Of a stretch of DNA of 64,000 nucleotides, positions 27,535 through 36,976 are shown piece by piece (positions within the stretch are counted from its first letter, which is position 1; each line of letters begins with the position of its first letter). Under the pieces are notes generated by a model that saw only the letters and a program-made list of their open reading frames with translations, did no database searches and was not told the DNA's origin. The position numbers and the translations under genes are program-made. The stretch is from Nostoc sp. PCC 7524. GTDB taxonomy: Bacteria; Cyanobacteriota; Cyanobacteriia; Cyanobacteriales; Nostocaceae. Location: assembly GCF_000316645.1 (NCBI RefSeq), contig NC_019684.1, forward strand, positions 4,748,001 to 4,812,000, read 5' to 3'.

Positions 27535-28786
27535 AACTCCTACTCCCCAAACCAGCCACAACAGAACTTTTTCCTAACAGTTCCAGTGCTGATTTGTACT
27601 GTAAGTCTGCCTCTGTGGCAATCTGTTCACGGGTGATGGGTTGTTGAGCAATAACTTGATCAGGCTTAATACCTAATTTATTAATATCCCGGTGATTGGG
27701 AGTTTCATACTTGGCAATAGTCACCGCCAAGCCAGAACCATCAGAAAGTTCAAATAAAGATTGAATTAAACCTTTACCAAAGGTAGTTTCGCCTAGCAAT
27801 TTGGCACGACCATTATCTTGGAGTGCGCCGGCTAAAATCTCGCTAGCACTGGCAGTTCCTTGATTGACTAAGACTATCAACGGATCATCTGTCAAAGCTG
27901 GGCCGAAGGCTTCAAAACTGCCTTGAATGCCTTGGCGATTGACGGTGTAGACTATCGTGCCAGAATCTAACCACAGACGGGCAATTTCTATGCCAGCTTG
28001 CAGTAAACCGCCAGGATTATTTCGCAAATCTAGAATATAGGCATCAGCCCCTTTTTTCTCTAAACTAGATATGGCGTGTGCTAACTCTGTAGAGGCGTTG
28101 GCATTGAATTGTGTCAGGCGCAGATAGCCGATAGATTTACCTTGGGGAGAAGTGCGTAATTCCGCCACAACAGGGTTAAGAGCAATGCGATCGCGCACTA
28201 ATCTAACTTCCTTTTCTCCTTCTCCGTCGCGTTCAATCAACAGTGTGACTAGACTACCAATCGGGCCGCGCATCCTAGCGGCAGCCTCATCTAGAGTTAA
28301 ATTTTCTGTAGAAAATCCTTCAATTTTGAGAATGCGATCGCGTGATCTAATTCCCGCTTTATCTGCTGGTGAACCCTCTATGGGAGAGACTACTTCCAAT
28401 TTTCCAGTTTGGGGATTGAGGGCTATTTGTAAACCCACACCAGTCAATTCGCCGGAAGTATTCACCTGTAAACTCCGGTATTGCTCAGGGTCTAAAAACC
28501 GGGTAAAAGGGTCATCCAGGCTCTTGAGCATATTCTGAATGGCCACATAGGTAGCTTTTTGGTCTTTAAAGGGCTTCTCCAGTGCTTTCTGCCTTACTGC
28601 TGCCCAGTTTTGATGATTAAATGTATCGTCCAGATAGGTACGATTAACTATGCGCCAAACTTCGGAAACTAATTTTTGTTCCTCTGTCAATGCGTTTGCT
28701 GGTTGCATCAGTGCGCCAAAAACTAAACCAAAAGCCACCAATATTGAAAATCCTAGCCGCAAAACCCGTTTGTGCATAAACCCCAT
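27533..28786 (-). CDS. ctpA: Carboxyl-terminal processing protease CtpA
   Basis: 417 residues. This lumenal or periplasmic serine protease trims the C-terminal extension of precursor D1 of photosystem II (or is a paralogue). An N-terminal Sec signal peptide (about residues 1-32, ending PANA) is followed by a PDZ domain (about 110-190, GVGLQIALNP...GIRSRDRILKI) and the S41 catalytic domain with Ser in NQGTASASEI and Lys in TTFGKGL, the Ser/Lys dyad. It is divergent from petB across 366 bp. Three Ctp paralogues are usual in cyanobacteria; the location beside petBD matches the ctpA arrangement I recall for Nostoc-type genomes. Confidence 0.9.
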   Translation of the reverse strand: MGFMHKRVLRLGFSILVAFGLVFGALMQPANALTEEQKLVSEVWRIVNRTYLDDTFNHQNWAAVRQKALEKPFKDQKATYVAIQNMLKSLDDPFTRFLDPEQYRSLQVNTSGELTGVGLQIALNPQTGKLEVVSPIEGSPADKAGIRSRDRILKIEGFSTENLTLDEAAARMRGPIGSLVTLLIERDGEGEKEVRLVRDRIALNPVVAELRTSPQGKSIGYLRLTQFNANASTELAHAISSLEKKGADAYILDLRNNPGGLLQAGIEIARLWLDSGTIVYTVNRQGIQGSFEAFGPALTDDPLIVLVNQGTASASEILAGALQDNGRAKLLGETTFGKGLIQSLFELSDGSGLAVTIAKYETPNHRDINKLGIKPDQVIAQQPITREQIATEADLQYKSALELLGKSSVVAGLGSRS

Positions 28787-29152
28787 TTTCAGTTTTACCT
28801 CAACCCAAATTGCCTAGAATTGCCCAGTTGACCCTTCTTGGATGAAATCTATCTCTCGACTATGTTACTTTTTTTATAGAAGTGGTGCATTCTTCTCATC
28901 AAATTGTTAAGGCAACTGATGCGATGTATGCCCCTGATAAAAGGATATGATCTACTTTGTAGCCGCTATTCTTTAGGTTGGCTTGCAAAGAGAACGCAAT
29001 ATATTCCATATTTACAGAGTGTTAAGTTTATAAACTTTTAGCACTCTCAAAGCTCAAAAGCAAACAGACAAAATCCTCTTAAGAGAAAATCCCAAAATTG
29101 CCAATTGGGAGATTGAATCAACCGCAACCGATTTTTAGGAACTTGAGATTGT
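28787..29152. other. Divergent promoter region ctpA/petB
   Basis: 366 bases with no gene. It must contain the promoters of both ctpA and petBD. No clear dyad or repeat was seen beyond AT-rich tracts near 28870 and 29020-29040. Confidence 0.5.
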
Positions 29153-29800
29153 ATGGCCAACGTTTACGACTGGTTTGAGGAACGCTTGGAAATTCAGGCG
29201 ATCGCTGAAGATGTCACCAGCAAGTACGTCCCTCCCCACGTCAACATCTTTTACTGTCTAGGTGGTATTACCCTCGTTTGCTTCTTAATCCAGTTCGCTA
29301 CTGGATTTGCGATGACTTTCTACTACAAGCCCACCGTTGCTGAAGCTTACTCTTCAGTGCAGTACATCATGAATGAAGTTAACTTCGGTTGGCTGATTCG
29401 CTCCATCCATCGCTGGTCTGCCAGCATGATGGTGTTGATGATGATTCTGCACGTCTTCCGGGTTTACCTAACTGGTGGTTTCAAAAAGCCCCGCGAATTG
29501 ACTTGGGTAAGCGGTGTCATCCTAGCTGTAATCACCGTTTCCTTCGGAGTTACAGGCTATTCTCTGCCTTGGGACCAAGTTGGTTACTGGGCTGTGAAAA
29601 TCGTTAGTGGTGTACCAGAAGCAATTCCCGTAGTCGGTGTACTCATCTCCGATTTGCTGCGCGGTGGTTCTAGTGTCGGTCAAGCAACCTTGACTCGCTA
29701 CTACAGCGCCCACACCTTCGTTCTACCTTGGTTAATTGCGGTCTTCATGCTGTTCCACTTCTTGATGATCCGTAAACAAGGTATTTCCGGCCCCTTGTAA
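29153..29800 (+). CDS. petB: Cytochrome b6
   Basis: 215 residues, the full family length. It is the four-helix, diheme core subunit of the cytochrome b6f complex in the thylakoid membrane. Cys35 in NIFYCLGG is the covalent attachment site of heme c(n), and the paired His ligands on helices B and D ([18 protein letters not shown] and the helix beginning SAHTFVLPW) are present. It is followed by petD after 210 bp in the conserved cyanobacterial petBD order. Confidence 0.98.
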   Translation: MANVYDWFEERLEIQAIAEDVTSKYVPPHVNIFYCLGGITLVCFLIQFATGFAMTFYYKPTVAEAYSSVQYIMNEVNFGWLIRSIHRWSASMMVLMMILHVFRVYLTGGFKKPRELTWVSGVILAVITVSFGVTGYSLPWDQVGYWAVKIVSGVPEAIPVVGVLISDLLRGGSSVGQATLTRYYSAHTFVLPWLIAVFMLFHFLMIRKQGISGPL

Positions 29801-30010
29801 TCACAGCAGCACTCAGTTACAAGAATGAGTCGTTTGCTTTAAACTGATGGAAAATCAGCAATAAATGACTCACAGTTCCCCACAAGAACAAATGCTTGTA
29901 TTTGAGAGTTAAGGTTGAATAACCAAAAACACAATCGGTTTGCCTAAATTCTCATTGATGGCTGCAATCAAAGCTTTAAGTGAAATTCCAGCAGGAGAGC
30001 GCATTTAAAC

Positions 30011-30493
30011 ATGGCAACACAAAAGAAACCCGATCTGAGCGATCCTAATTTAAGAGCCAAACTCGCCAAAGGTATGGGTCATAACTACTATGGCGAACCA
30101 GCTTGGCCCAATGACCTACTGTATGTATTCCCAGTAGTAATCATGGGTTCCTTCGCTTGTATTGTGGCTCTAGCTGTATTAGATCCTGCGATGACAGGTG
30201 AACCAGCAAATCCTTTCGCCACACCATTGGAAATTTTGCCAGAGTGGTATTTGTACCCAGTATTCCAAATTTTGCGATCGCTTCCTAACAAACTGTTGGG
30301 AGTATTAGCAATGGCTTCCGTACCCTTGGGATTGATCCTCGTTCCCTTTATTGAGAACGTCAACAAATTCCAAAACCCCTTCCGTCGTCCAGTTGCAACC
30401 ACAGTCTTCCTGTTTGGAACTTTGGTTACTCTGTGGTTGGGTATTGGTGCTGCTTTGCCCTTAGACAAATCTTTGACCTTGGGATTGTTCTAA
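30011..30493 (+). CDS. petD: Cytochrome b6f subunit IV
   Basis: 160 residues with three transmembrane helices. It completes the quinol-oxidation site with cytochrome b6; the PEWY motif ([10 protein letters not shown]) of the Qo site is present at about residues 75-78. The N-terminus [33 protein letters not shown] is typical. It is co-directional with petB. A GGAG ribosome-binding site lies 15 nt upstream (GCAGGAGAGC). A large imperfect hairpin follows the gene. Confidence 0.98.
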   Translation: MATQKKPDLSDPNLRAKLAKGMGHNYYGEPAWPNDLLYVFPVVIMGSFACIVALAVLDPAMTGEPANPFATPLEILPEWYLYPVFQILRSLPNKLLGVLAMASVPLGLILVPFIENVNKFQNPFRRPVATTVFLFGTLVTLWLGIGAALPLDKSLTLGLF

Positions 30494-30520
30494 GCTTAAG
30501 CTAGTGACCAACGAGCTATC

Positions 30521-30658
30521 TTGACGCTTGTAGGTTTCAAGAGCGCATATCTGAAGTTATGATGTCTAATGACAAGTCACCCTCACAAGTGTATGTGGCA
30601 TAGAACATCGTTCATATCTTCAGCTTATGTGCTTTTGAAACCCACGAACAAGCGTCAA
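30521..30658. repeat. Long imperfect inverted repeat after petD
   Basis: Arms TTGACGCTTG / CAAGCGTCAA pair perfectly at the ends. Pairing continues through GGTTTCAA/TTGAAACC and on towards the centre, giving arms of about 45-65 nt within 138 bp. There is no coding capacity. It could be the petBD mRNA 3' structure, a MITE or a small RNA. Confidence 0.7.
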
Positions 30659-30787
30659 TTTTAGTGAATCCTGGTTTTTTATGAAAATTTTTAATTTTGG
30701 ATACAAAAATGATTCCAAAATCTAAAATAGACTGAAGAACAGTAAATTACAAAAATTCTTACTCATATTAAATTCAAGCCACGGTCA

Positions 30788-31216
30788 ATGCTTGGCATCA
30801 TGCAGCAAGACCATCTGACAGTAAAGAGCGAACTAAAGCTCCTCAACAAAGTTCAACAATGGTTTGAGGACTTTTCCCTAAAATACTTATTTCAACTCGG
30901 CTGGTCAGAAACCCAACTGTATCGCCTCAATTTAGCATTAGCAGAAGGTTTTACCAACGCAGTTCGTCACGCTCATCGCACTTTGCCACCTGAAACGACC
31001 ATAGAAATTGAGGCGAGTCTATGGGTTGACAGATTGGAAATTAGAATTTGGGATCACGGTCATCCTTTTAATCCTGACACGATCGCAGAACCAGAGCCAG
31101 GTACTCTACAACCAGGAGGTTACGGCTGGTTTCTTCTGCGGCGCTTGGTTGACCGTGTGGTTTATGAGCGTAGCGATGATAGTAGAAATTGTCTAGTAAT
31201 AATTAAATATTTATAA
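30788..31216 (+). CDS. RsbW-like anti-sigma factor / serine-protein kinase
   Basis: 142 residues of the HATPase_c_2 type. The N box reads LALAEGFTNAVRHAH (about residues 51-65), the G1-like segment is IWDHGHPFNP and the G2-like segment is GGYGWFLLRRLVD. Such proteins phosphorylate an anti-anti-sigma (STAS) partner or bind a regulator in partner-switching control. No sigma factor, STAS or PP2C phosphatase gene is adjacent, so the partner is elsewhere. The start could also be the second Met, five codons in. Confidence 0.85.
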   Translation: MLGIMQQDHLTVKSELKLLNKVQQWFEDFSLKYLFQLGWSETQLYRLNLALAEGFTNAVRHAHRTLPPETTIEIEASLWVDRLEIRIWDHGHPFNPDTIAEPEPGTLQPGGYGWFLLRRLVDRVVYERSDDSRNCLVIIKYL

Positions 31217-31222
31217 ATATTT

Positions 31223-31254
31223 CCCCAATCCCCAATCCCCAATCCCCAATCCCT
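31223..31254. repeat. CCCCAAT heptamer repeat
   Basis: Four tandem 7-bp units directly after the anti-sigma-type gene. Confidence 0.8.
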
Positions 31255-31462
31255 ATTTATCAGTATAAACAATAACTTATTGTTGTAGTGGTAATTTCGC
31301 ATACGAGTTGCAGTTACTACTTTGCTAGAATTGAGCATAACTTTTGTTGAAATTTGCCTAGACGGATATACTAGGCTCTCAAATGCTCAGAAAATCAATC
31401 ACAGTGTTTTTGCGCTTGCTTACAGTAGCCTTTTACTGCCAACAGAGGAGATAGGGAAAAAT

Positions 31463-32467
31463 ATGACTAAGACCGCCCTCATTACAGGAATTACTGGTCA
31501 AGATGGCTACTATCTCAGCCATTTGCTCCTCAGTCATGGTTACAGGGTCGTGGGATTAGTATCGCCACACAGACAACCAAATCTGGCAAAATTGGGAAGT
31601 TTAGCCAATCAAGTAGAAATTTATACAGTTGATTTAAGAGACAGCGTAGCTTTGTTAAATGCAGTAGAACAACTACGTCCCCAGGAAATTTATAATTTGG
31701 CGGCTCCTAGTTTCGTCCCTGACTCTTGGAAAGACCCACTGGGAACCCTTGATTTAATTACTGGTACTGCAACACGACTATTAGATGCAGTCAGACAAGT
31801 GGGTTTATCTACACGTTTTTATCAAGCCAGTAGTTCTGAGATGTTTGGGGATGTCTTCTGTTCACCGCAAGATGAAGAAACTTCCTTTCGTCCCAAAAAT
31901 CCCTATGCAGCCGCCAAACTACACGCTCATTGGACAATGGTACATCACCGTCAGCGTTATGGTTTATTTGCTTGTAGTGGGATTTTATACAATCATGAAT
32001 CTCCTCTGAGAGCGCCGCAATTTGTCACCCGTAAAGTTTCATTGGCAGCCGCATCAATTAAATTAGGTTTAGCAGATACCTTAGAAATGGGTAATTTAGA
32101 TGCTAAACGCGATTGGGGTTTTGCTGGAGATTACGTTAAAGCTATGTGGTTGATGCTACAGGCTGAAGAACCAGAAGAGTACGTAATTGGCACTGGTAAA
32201 CTACATAGTGTGAAAGAATTAGTGTCTATGGCTTTCGAGTGTTTGGGATTAAATTGGCAAAATCATGTAGTCATCAATGATGATTTACTTAGACCAGATG
32301 AACATTTTCAACTGGTTGCTAATCCCGGCAAAGCTAAAAGGAATTTAGGTTGGGAACCTGAAATCAGCTTTGAAAGACTTATAGAGACAATGGTACGAAC
32401 AGATATAGAGCGATTACAACACGATAAATTCGCTCAAATTTCTGCAAAGCAACTGTTGGTAGAATAG
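31463..32467 (+). CDS. GDP-mannose 4,6-dehydratase family protein
   Basis: 334 residues from the ATG at 31463, preceded by a strong GAGGAG ribosome-binding site; the open frame extends 47 codons further upstream but lacks such a site. The N-terminus ALITGITGQDGYYLSHLLL is the GMD form of the GxxGxxG motif. SSSEMFG, YxxxK in PYAAAKLHAH, NHESPLRAPQFVTRK and the EYVIGTG segment all match GMD. It converts GDP-D-mannose to the 4-keto-6-deoxy sugar, a precursor of GDP-fucose or rhamnose for surface glycans. A glycosyltransferase follows. Confidence 0.9.
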   Translation: MTKTALITGITGQDGYYLSHLLLSHGYRVVGLVSPHRQPNLAKLGSLANQVEIYTVDLRDSVALLNAVEQLRPQEIYNLAAPSFVPDSWKDPLGTLDLITGTATRLLDAVRQVGLSTRFYQASSSEMFGDVFCSPQDEETSFRPKNPYAAAKLHAHWTMVHHRQRYGLFACSGILYNHESPLRAPQFVTRKVSLAAASIKLGLADTLEMGNLDAKRDWGFAGDYVKAMWLMLQAEEPEEYVIGTGKLHSVKELVSMAFECLGLNWQNHVVINDDLLRPDEHFQLVANPGKAKRNLGWEPEISFERLIETMVRTDIERLQHDKFAQISAKQLLVE

Positions 32468-32486
32468 GGTGCTGCGGAGGAAGGGA

Positions 32487-32598
32487 ACAGGTGACAGGTG
32501 ACAGGTGACAGGTGACAGAATTGAAAGCCTTTCATTATAAAGCTTTTAGGATTGTTGGATGTCCTAATCTATATGGCTACTGCTGTGTAATAAATTTT
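32487..32598. repeat. CAGGTGA heptamer array with conserved tail, second copy
   Basis: Four and a half ACAGGTG units (32487-32518) are followed by about 80 bp with AAGCCTTT, GGATGTCCTAATCTATATGG and CTACTGCTGTG, matching the tail after the array at 5788-5849. It lies between the GMD and glycosyltransferase genes. Confidence 0.75.
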
Positions 32599-32664
32599 TT
32601 TGACACCCCAGTAGTGGTTGTGTATACTATGTAACTTTTATAAACTTATATACTAATTCATACA

Positions 32665-33816
32665 GTGGCAGAAAAATTAGAATTGGGTGAAAATTCTCGC
32701 AAAGTAGCCGATCATCTCTTCGTGTTCTTAGAGATTTTTGCGCTTGAAGGTGGTATTCAATCTTATGTTAAAGATATTTTTCGTGCTTATTTGCAGCTAG
32801 ATGCAGATTATCAAGCAGAAGTATTTTTGTTACGCGATAACCCGGAATGCTCGAATCCGTATGAGTGCGATCGCTTAAAATTTAATTACTTTCAAAATAA
32901 TTCACCCCAGAAGGGCAGAATTAAAATGGCTGGGGCATTACTGAAGTATTTATTGCAAAAACGCCCCAAACGGGTTTTCTGTGGTCATATCAGACTAGCT
33001 GTAATGATCCAAACCCTTTGCCAACCATTGGGGATTCCTTACACAGTCTTGACCTATGGTAAAGAAGTTTGGGAACCCCTCACTAACCGAGAACAGCGTG
33101 CTTTAGCCGCAGCCAGCGATATTTGGACAATTAGCCGCTACAGTCGCGATCGCGCTTGTGCTGCTAATGGTATCAACCCGAACAAGGTGAAAATGCTAGC
33201 TTGTGCTATTGATAGCGATAAATTTACCCCTGGTGCAAAGCTACCAGAATTAGTCACCAAGTACGGCTTAACAGATGCCAAAGTGATCATGACAGTAGCC
33301 CGACTCTGGTCAGGAGATATATACAAAGGCGTGGATGTGACAATTCGCGCCCTCCCTAAAATCTCCCAGATATTCCCAGAGATCAAATATTTGATTATTG
33401 GTCGCGGTGATGATCAACCACGATTAGCCCAGCTAGCCCAAGATTTAGGAGTAAGCGATCGCGTCGTGTTTGCTGGTTTTGTGCCGACAGAAGATCTAAT
33501 CGCACACTACCGCCTTGCTGATGCTTATATTATGCCCTCTCAAGAAGGCTTTGGTATTGTCTATTTAGAGGCGATGGCCTGTGGTATACCAGTATTGTCT
33601 GGTGATGACGATGGTTCAGCCGACCCCGTGCAGGATGGTAAAGTCGGGTGGCGAGTGCCACATCGTGATTCAGAAGCCGTAGCCGCAGCTTGTATCGAAA
33701 TACTCAAAGGAAAGGATCAACGCTGTGATGGACAATGGCTCAGAGAACAAGCGATCGCTAATTTTGGCATGGTAGCCTTTAGACAGCAGCTTCTGTCCCT
33801 ACTTCAAAATATATAG
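32665..33816 (+). CDS. Family 4 glycosyltransferase
   Basis: 383 residues from a GTG start. It has the GT-B fold layout: a Gly-rich N-terminal domain (EGGIQSYVKDIF), then the C-terminal donor-binding domain with VARLWSGDIYKGVD, LIIGRGDD and the E-x7-E element MPSQEGFGIVYLEAMACG. GT4 enzymes transfer sugars from NDP donors with retention. Following the GMD gene, it likely acts in exopolysaccharide, O-antigen-like or glycolipid synthesis at the cytoplasmic face. Acceptor and donor are not readable. Confidence 0.88.
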   Translation: MAEKLELGENSRKVADHLFVFLEIFALEGGIQSYVKDIFRAYLQLDADYQAEVFLLRDNPECSNPYECDRLKFNYFQNNSPQKGRIKMAGALLKYLLQKRPKRVFCGHIRLAVMIQTLCQPLGIPYTVLTYGKEVWEPLTNREQRALAAASDIWTISRYSRDRACAANGINPNKVKMLACAIDSDKFTPGAKLPELVTKYGLTDAKVIMTVARLWSGDIYKGVDVTIRALPKISQIFPEIKYLIIGRGDDQPRLAQLAQDLGVSDRVVFAGFVPTEDLIAHYRLADAYIMPSQEGFGIVYLEAMACGIPVLSGDDDGSADPVQDGKVGWRVPHRDSEAVAAACIEILKGKDQRCDGQWLREQAIANFGMVAFRQQLLSLLQNI

Positions 33817-33861
33817 TCTTTCACTTTGGATTATGAACTATTGACTATAGGACTTACGCAA

Positions 33862-33889
33862 CTGTTGAGTTTTTCGTCATTCTCAACAG
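33862..33889. repeat. CTGTTGAG/CTCAACAG hairpin in dispersed repeat
   Basis: A perfect 8-bp stem with a 12-nt loop sits inside a GACTTACGCAAC...CTGACGCACCCT segment after the glycosyltransferase gene. It resembles dispersed palindromes of cyanobacterial genomes and may act in transcript ends. Confidence 0.5.
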
Positions 33890-34009
33890 ATGTTTAGCAT
33901 CTGACGCACCCTAAAAGATAGGTTGAGTGTGACACCTCTGTAATTCCTGGACGAATGACTAACAACTAAACTCGCTATCCTAGAAGGAGAGCAAGAATAG
34001 TATTTAGAA

Positions 34010-34381
34010 ATGAGCTTTAACAATTCTCAACTGAATCTTTTAAATCTCCGTCCTTGGCTGACTATGTTAGCCATTTTTTGGCTACTGGCTTCATTAGGCT
34101 TGGGTTGGTTGGTAAATTCGTTGTTGATTCTGTTTGGATTAATGTTGCTAGTACCCGTGGTGGCGTTTTTCGGTTTTCGTTGGTGGTTGGAACGCAACTT
34201 AGTAACAGATCAGTGTCCCGTCTGCCAATATGAATTTACTGGATTAAATAATAGTCAGTTGCAGTGTCCTAACTGTGGGGAACAACTCTCAGTACAAACA
34301 GGCCATTTTCACCGCTTCGCACCAGAAGGCACAATTGATATTACTGCCGTTGAAGTGCCAGCCCAGCAGTTAGAAGATTAA
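34010..34381 (+). CDS. Two-helix membrane protein with zinc ribbon
   Basis: 123 residues. Two adjacent hydrophobic segments (about 18-38 and 40-60) are followed by a cytoplasmic zinc ribbon: C-x2-C in DQCPVCQYEF and C-x2-C in LQCPNCGEQL, 18 residues apart. The acidic tail is unstructured. No function is known to me. A copy of the GTGCGTCAGT hairpin repeat follows. Confidence 0.75.
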   Translation: MSFNNSQLNLLNLRPWLTMLAIFWLLASLGLGWLVNSLLILFGLMLLVPVVAFFGFRWWLERNLVTDQCPVCQYEFTGLNNSQLQCPNCGEQLSVQTGHFHRFAPEGTIDITAVEVPAQQLED

Positions 34382-34415
34382 AGTGTTGATTAGTTATTGC
34401 GATTATTACTTAGTA

Positions 34416-34497
34416 ATAGGGTGCGTCAGTACAGATAATTTCTTGATGTTGCCAAGTTTTATCTGACTGACACACCCTACAAATGATGGGATATTTT
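34416..34497. repeat. GGGTGCGTCAGT hairpin element, copy B
   Basis: Inverted arms AGGGTGCGTCAGT / ACTGACACACCCT around an AGATAATTTCTTG core, tail GGGATATTTT. It lies exactly between two convergent genes and is well placed to act as a bidirectional terminator. Confidence 0.75.
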
Positions 34498-34503
34498 AAA
34501 AAT

Positions 34504-35250
34504 TTATGCAGCACCAGCTAGTTTACTTTCGATGTCAGATAACTGTACTGCTCCAGAGTAATTTTTACTATTCATGACAAAGAAAGGTGTACCAGGAATT
34601 CCTAGTTGTTTACCTAGTTGTATATCTTGTTGAATAGCAACATCAGCGAGTAGGCGATCGCTATTAAATTTTTCCAAGTCTAGATTGAGTTTTTTAGCAA
34701 TATCTAAATACAAATCTTCACCAAGTTGCTTTTGATTTGTAAATAGGGCATCATGATATTCCCAAAACTTGCCCTGCTGATTTGCCGCCCACGCCGCTTT
34801 TGCTGCTGGTATGGCTTGATCATGAATTGGCGCTAAAGGAAAATGTTTGTAAACTAATTTGACTTCATTTTGATGCTTGGCGACTAACTCCTTTAATTGT
34901 TGATGGGCTTCTGCACAATAGGGACATTGAAAATCAGAAAACTCAATTAACAAGGTTTTTGACTGAGTTACTCCCACAGTAGGAGAACTAGCAATTACTG
35001 CTTGGGGGTTAGTTTGCAAATCCTGCAAAAATACCTGACGGGCTTGATTGACTGTCTGTTGCTGTTGCTGTTGGTATGCTTGCACAGATTCAATAATTAC
35101 CTCTGGGTGTTCATGAAGAATTTCTAAAACTTGCCGTTCTAACTGGGGATTAATTTTATTGGCTGCTTGTGCGGGAAATGACCAAGCTAAAACTAGACAC
35201 CATAAGCCGACTATTGCCCAGGTACGTAGAGACTGCCAAAATTGATACAT
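34504..35250 (-). CDS. DsbA-family thioredoxin-fold oxidoreductase
   Basis: 248 residues with an N-terminal signal or anchor (hydrophobic to about residue 29, PAQAA). The thioredoxin-like domain carries FSDFQCPYCAEAHQQL, the CPYC redox motif, and the cis-Pro loop GIPGTPFFVMN. It resembles the BdbD/DsbA-like proteins that oxidise cysteines of exported proteins in the periplasm or lumen. The N-terminal extension is Gln-rich (about residues 60-75). It lies downstream of a rhodanese gene on the same strand, 68 bp away, possibly a sulfur-handling pair. Confidence 0.88.
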   Translation of the reverse strand: MYQFWQSLRTWAIVGLWCLVLAWSFPAQAANKINPQLERQVLEILHEHPEVIIESVQAYQQQQQQTVNQARQVFLQDLQTNPQAVIASSPTVGVTQSKTLLIEFSDFQCPYCAEAHQQLKELVAKHQNEVKLVYKHFPLAPIHDQAIPAAKAAWAANQQGKFWEYHDALFTNQKQLGEDLYLDIAKKLNLDLEKFNSDRLLADVAIQQDIQLGKQLGIPGTPFFVMNSKNYSGAVQLSDIESKLAGAA

Positions 35251-35318
35251 AGTAAAACACTTGAGAAATGAAGATTTCCCTAGTATTCCCTAAAATTACA
35301 TCCAGCAAAACTAACAAA

Positions 35319-36173
35319 TTAGATAACTCTGCTATCAATTGGTAATGAAAAGTCACGAGACCATTCATTCCAAGAACCAAAATAATTTTTGGCAGAAATT
35401 CCAGCCTGTTGTAGCGCCATCAGTGTATTAGCAGCCCTAGAACCTTTAAAGCAGTAAATATATACAAGAGACTCGGAAGTAATACCAACAGATTGACAAA
35501 TTGCTAAAATTTCTGCTGGTGAACGGAACATGGGTATTCCCGATGCCGATGTCATCAAACGATGCCATTCTAGCCACACAGCATTAGGGATTCTTCCCTT
35601 GCGAGGACAAAAATCAGCACCATAGGGAGAAGAACTTAAACCTTGCCATTCATCGCGATCGCGCACATCTAATTTTATAATTGCTGGATTATTGATTGCT
35701 TGCAACATCTCGATTGTTGTCACTATCATCTCAACGTTGGGATGCAATCTAAAGATGCTGCTTTCATATTCAGGAACTTCATCAGTAGTAGGTAATCCAG
35801 CCGCCAGCCATCCTTGATATCCGCCATGTAAAACAGATACATGAGGACATCCTAAATACTGAAGTAAAAAGGCTGCTCGACAAGATTGGCCGTAACCTTT
35901 ATCTAAAGCATCCTCATAGACAATTAACCGTTCCGCGCCAGATATTCCTACCTGACTCATAATGTTGGCAAAATACTCTTGCAATTTCTTTAATCCCTCT
36001 GGGCAGGAATTGTCTAAAAGATAAGTGAAAAAATCTCTGATATTGATAGATGTAGGAATGTGAGCGACAGCATATTCTTCTGGTGTGCGCGTATCGATAA
36101 TGACAGTTTGTGGCGATTTTCCTGCTAACAGAGACGTGACTTCTTGAGGAGAAATGAGGAGTTTTGTATTCAC
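35319..36173 (-). CDS. Two-domain rhodanese sulfurtransferase
   Basis: 284 residues with an inactive N-terminal and an active C-terminal rhodanese domain. The catalytic loop reads C-F-K-G-S-R (in IYCFKGSRAANT), and the domain interface shows KLDVRDRDEW and GRIPNAVWLEWHRL. The loop differs from the CG(S/T)G(V/K)T of mercaptopyruvate sulfurtransferases and the CRKGVT of thiosulfate sulfurtransferases, so the donor is uncertain. It is cytoplasmic and precedes the DsbA-like gene. Confidence 0.88.
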   Translation of the reverse strand: MNTKLLISPQEVTSLLAGKSPQTVIIDTRTPEEYAVAHIPTSINIRDFFTYLLDNSCPEGLKKLQEYFANIMSQVGISGAERLIVYEDALDKGYGQSCRAAFLLQYLGCPHVSVLHGGYQGWLAAGLPTTDEVPEYESSIFRLHPNVEMIVTTIEMLQAINNPAIIKLDVRDRDEWQGLSSSPYGADFCPRKGRIPNAVWLEWHRLMTSASGIPMFRSPAEILAICQSVGITSESLVYIYCFKGSRAANTLMALQQAGISAKNYFGSWNEWSRDFSLPIDSRVI

Positions 36174-36406
36174 GCTTTCATGCTTCTGTTATCTTGTCAT
36201 TGGGCATTATCGCCTTCACTCAATTGCCCTTTTGGAGTGAAATTTACAGAAGAAGGTACATTAATTGTTATGGAATAACTTTTGTGGCAATGCTTGTTAT
36301 AAAACTCACTACATTAATTCCGCAAAATTCTAAGGTTAAGGAATTATTTTATAAGCGTTTTAGAGGTTGTTTGAAAATTAGTTGGCTGTGATTTTAGATA
36401 CTAATT

Positions 36407-36483
36407 GATCCCCCCTAACTCCCCTTAAAAAAGGAGGGAAAACTTCTTTAAGTCCCCCTTTTGAAGGGGGATTTAGGGGGATC
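36407..36483. repeat. GATCCCCC...GGGGGATC dispersed palindromic repeat
   Basis: Terminal arms GATCCCCCCTAA / TTAGGGGGATC enclose a second hairpin (TCCCCCTTTTGAAGGGGGA). It is the familiar non-coding MITE-like repeat of Nostoc-type genomes. The rest of the 428-bp gap between the rhodanese gene and the next gene holds no supported feature. Confidence 0.75.
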
Positions 36484-36601
36484 TAAAAGTATTTGATACA
36501 TCACGGATCTGAAAGTATTTGCATCACTACAGACTGTTCAATAATAGAGACAGGATAAATCGCATCTCTACATGAGGATTTTGGACTGATCAACAAGCGT
36601 A

Positions 36602-36976
36602 TTAACTTACGGACTCAGCCAACTTTCTACGGCTGGGACGTTTGCGATCTGATTTTTTCTTCAGTCCCACAGCTTGAGCTTGATCGCTGTCTGAACCGTA
36701 TTGTCCGCGCACAACTTCTTTCATAGCTAATATTGCATTGTGAAATTCCCATTCTGCTAACCGCACAGCATCAGCAGCAGCACGGTATGAAGCTAGTTTC
36801 TCGGTTTCGGTTTGTTGGAAAGTCAACATAGCCTGATAAGCTTGTTGTAATTTACTCGCAGAGGCATCAGCACGGTTTGTTTCATAAGTGCTGATAGTTT
36901 GCAAACCGTGGAGTGAGTCAATATCTTGGCTAATAACTTGAGGAGATAGACGGCGGTTTGTATTTTGAATAGGCAT
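36602..36976 (-). CDS. Helical protein with basic tail, unknown function
   Basis: 124 residues. The middle (about residues 35-92) is predicted long helices rich in Ala, Gln and Glu; the C-terminal 25 residues are strongly basic (KKKSDRKRPSRRKL). It could bind nucleic acid or a negative partner through the tail. There is no recognised family. A 21-bp tandem repeat array lies about 105 bp upstream of its start. Confidence 0.65.
   Translation of the reverse strand: MPIQNTNRRLSPQVISQDIDSLHGLQTISTYETNRADASASKLQQAYQAMLTFQQTETEKLASYRAAADAVRLAEWEFHNAILAMKEVVRGQYGSDSDQAQAVGLKKKSDRKRPSRRKLAESVS

Noticed and set aside
31322..31462. Upstream 47-codon extension of the GMD-family gene
   Set aside because: The strong GAGGAG site and the conserved family start are both at 31463.
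36164..36391. 75-codon plus-strand frame after the rhodanese gene start
   Set aside because: It overlaps the rhodanese start on the opposite strand, shows random composition and no ribosome-binding site.
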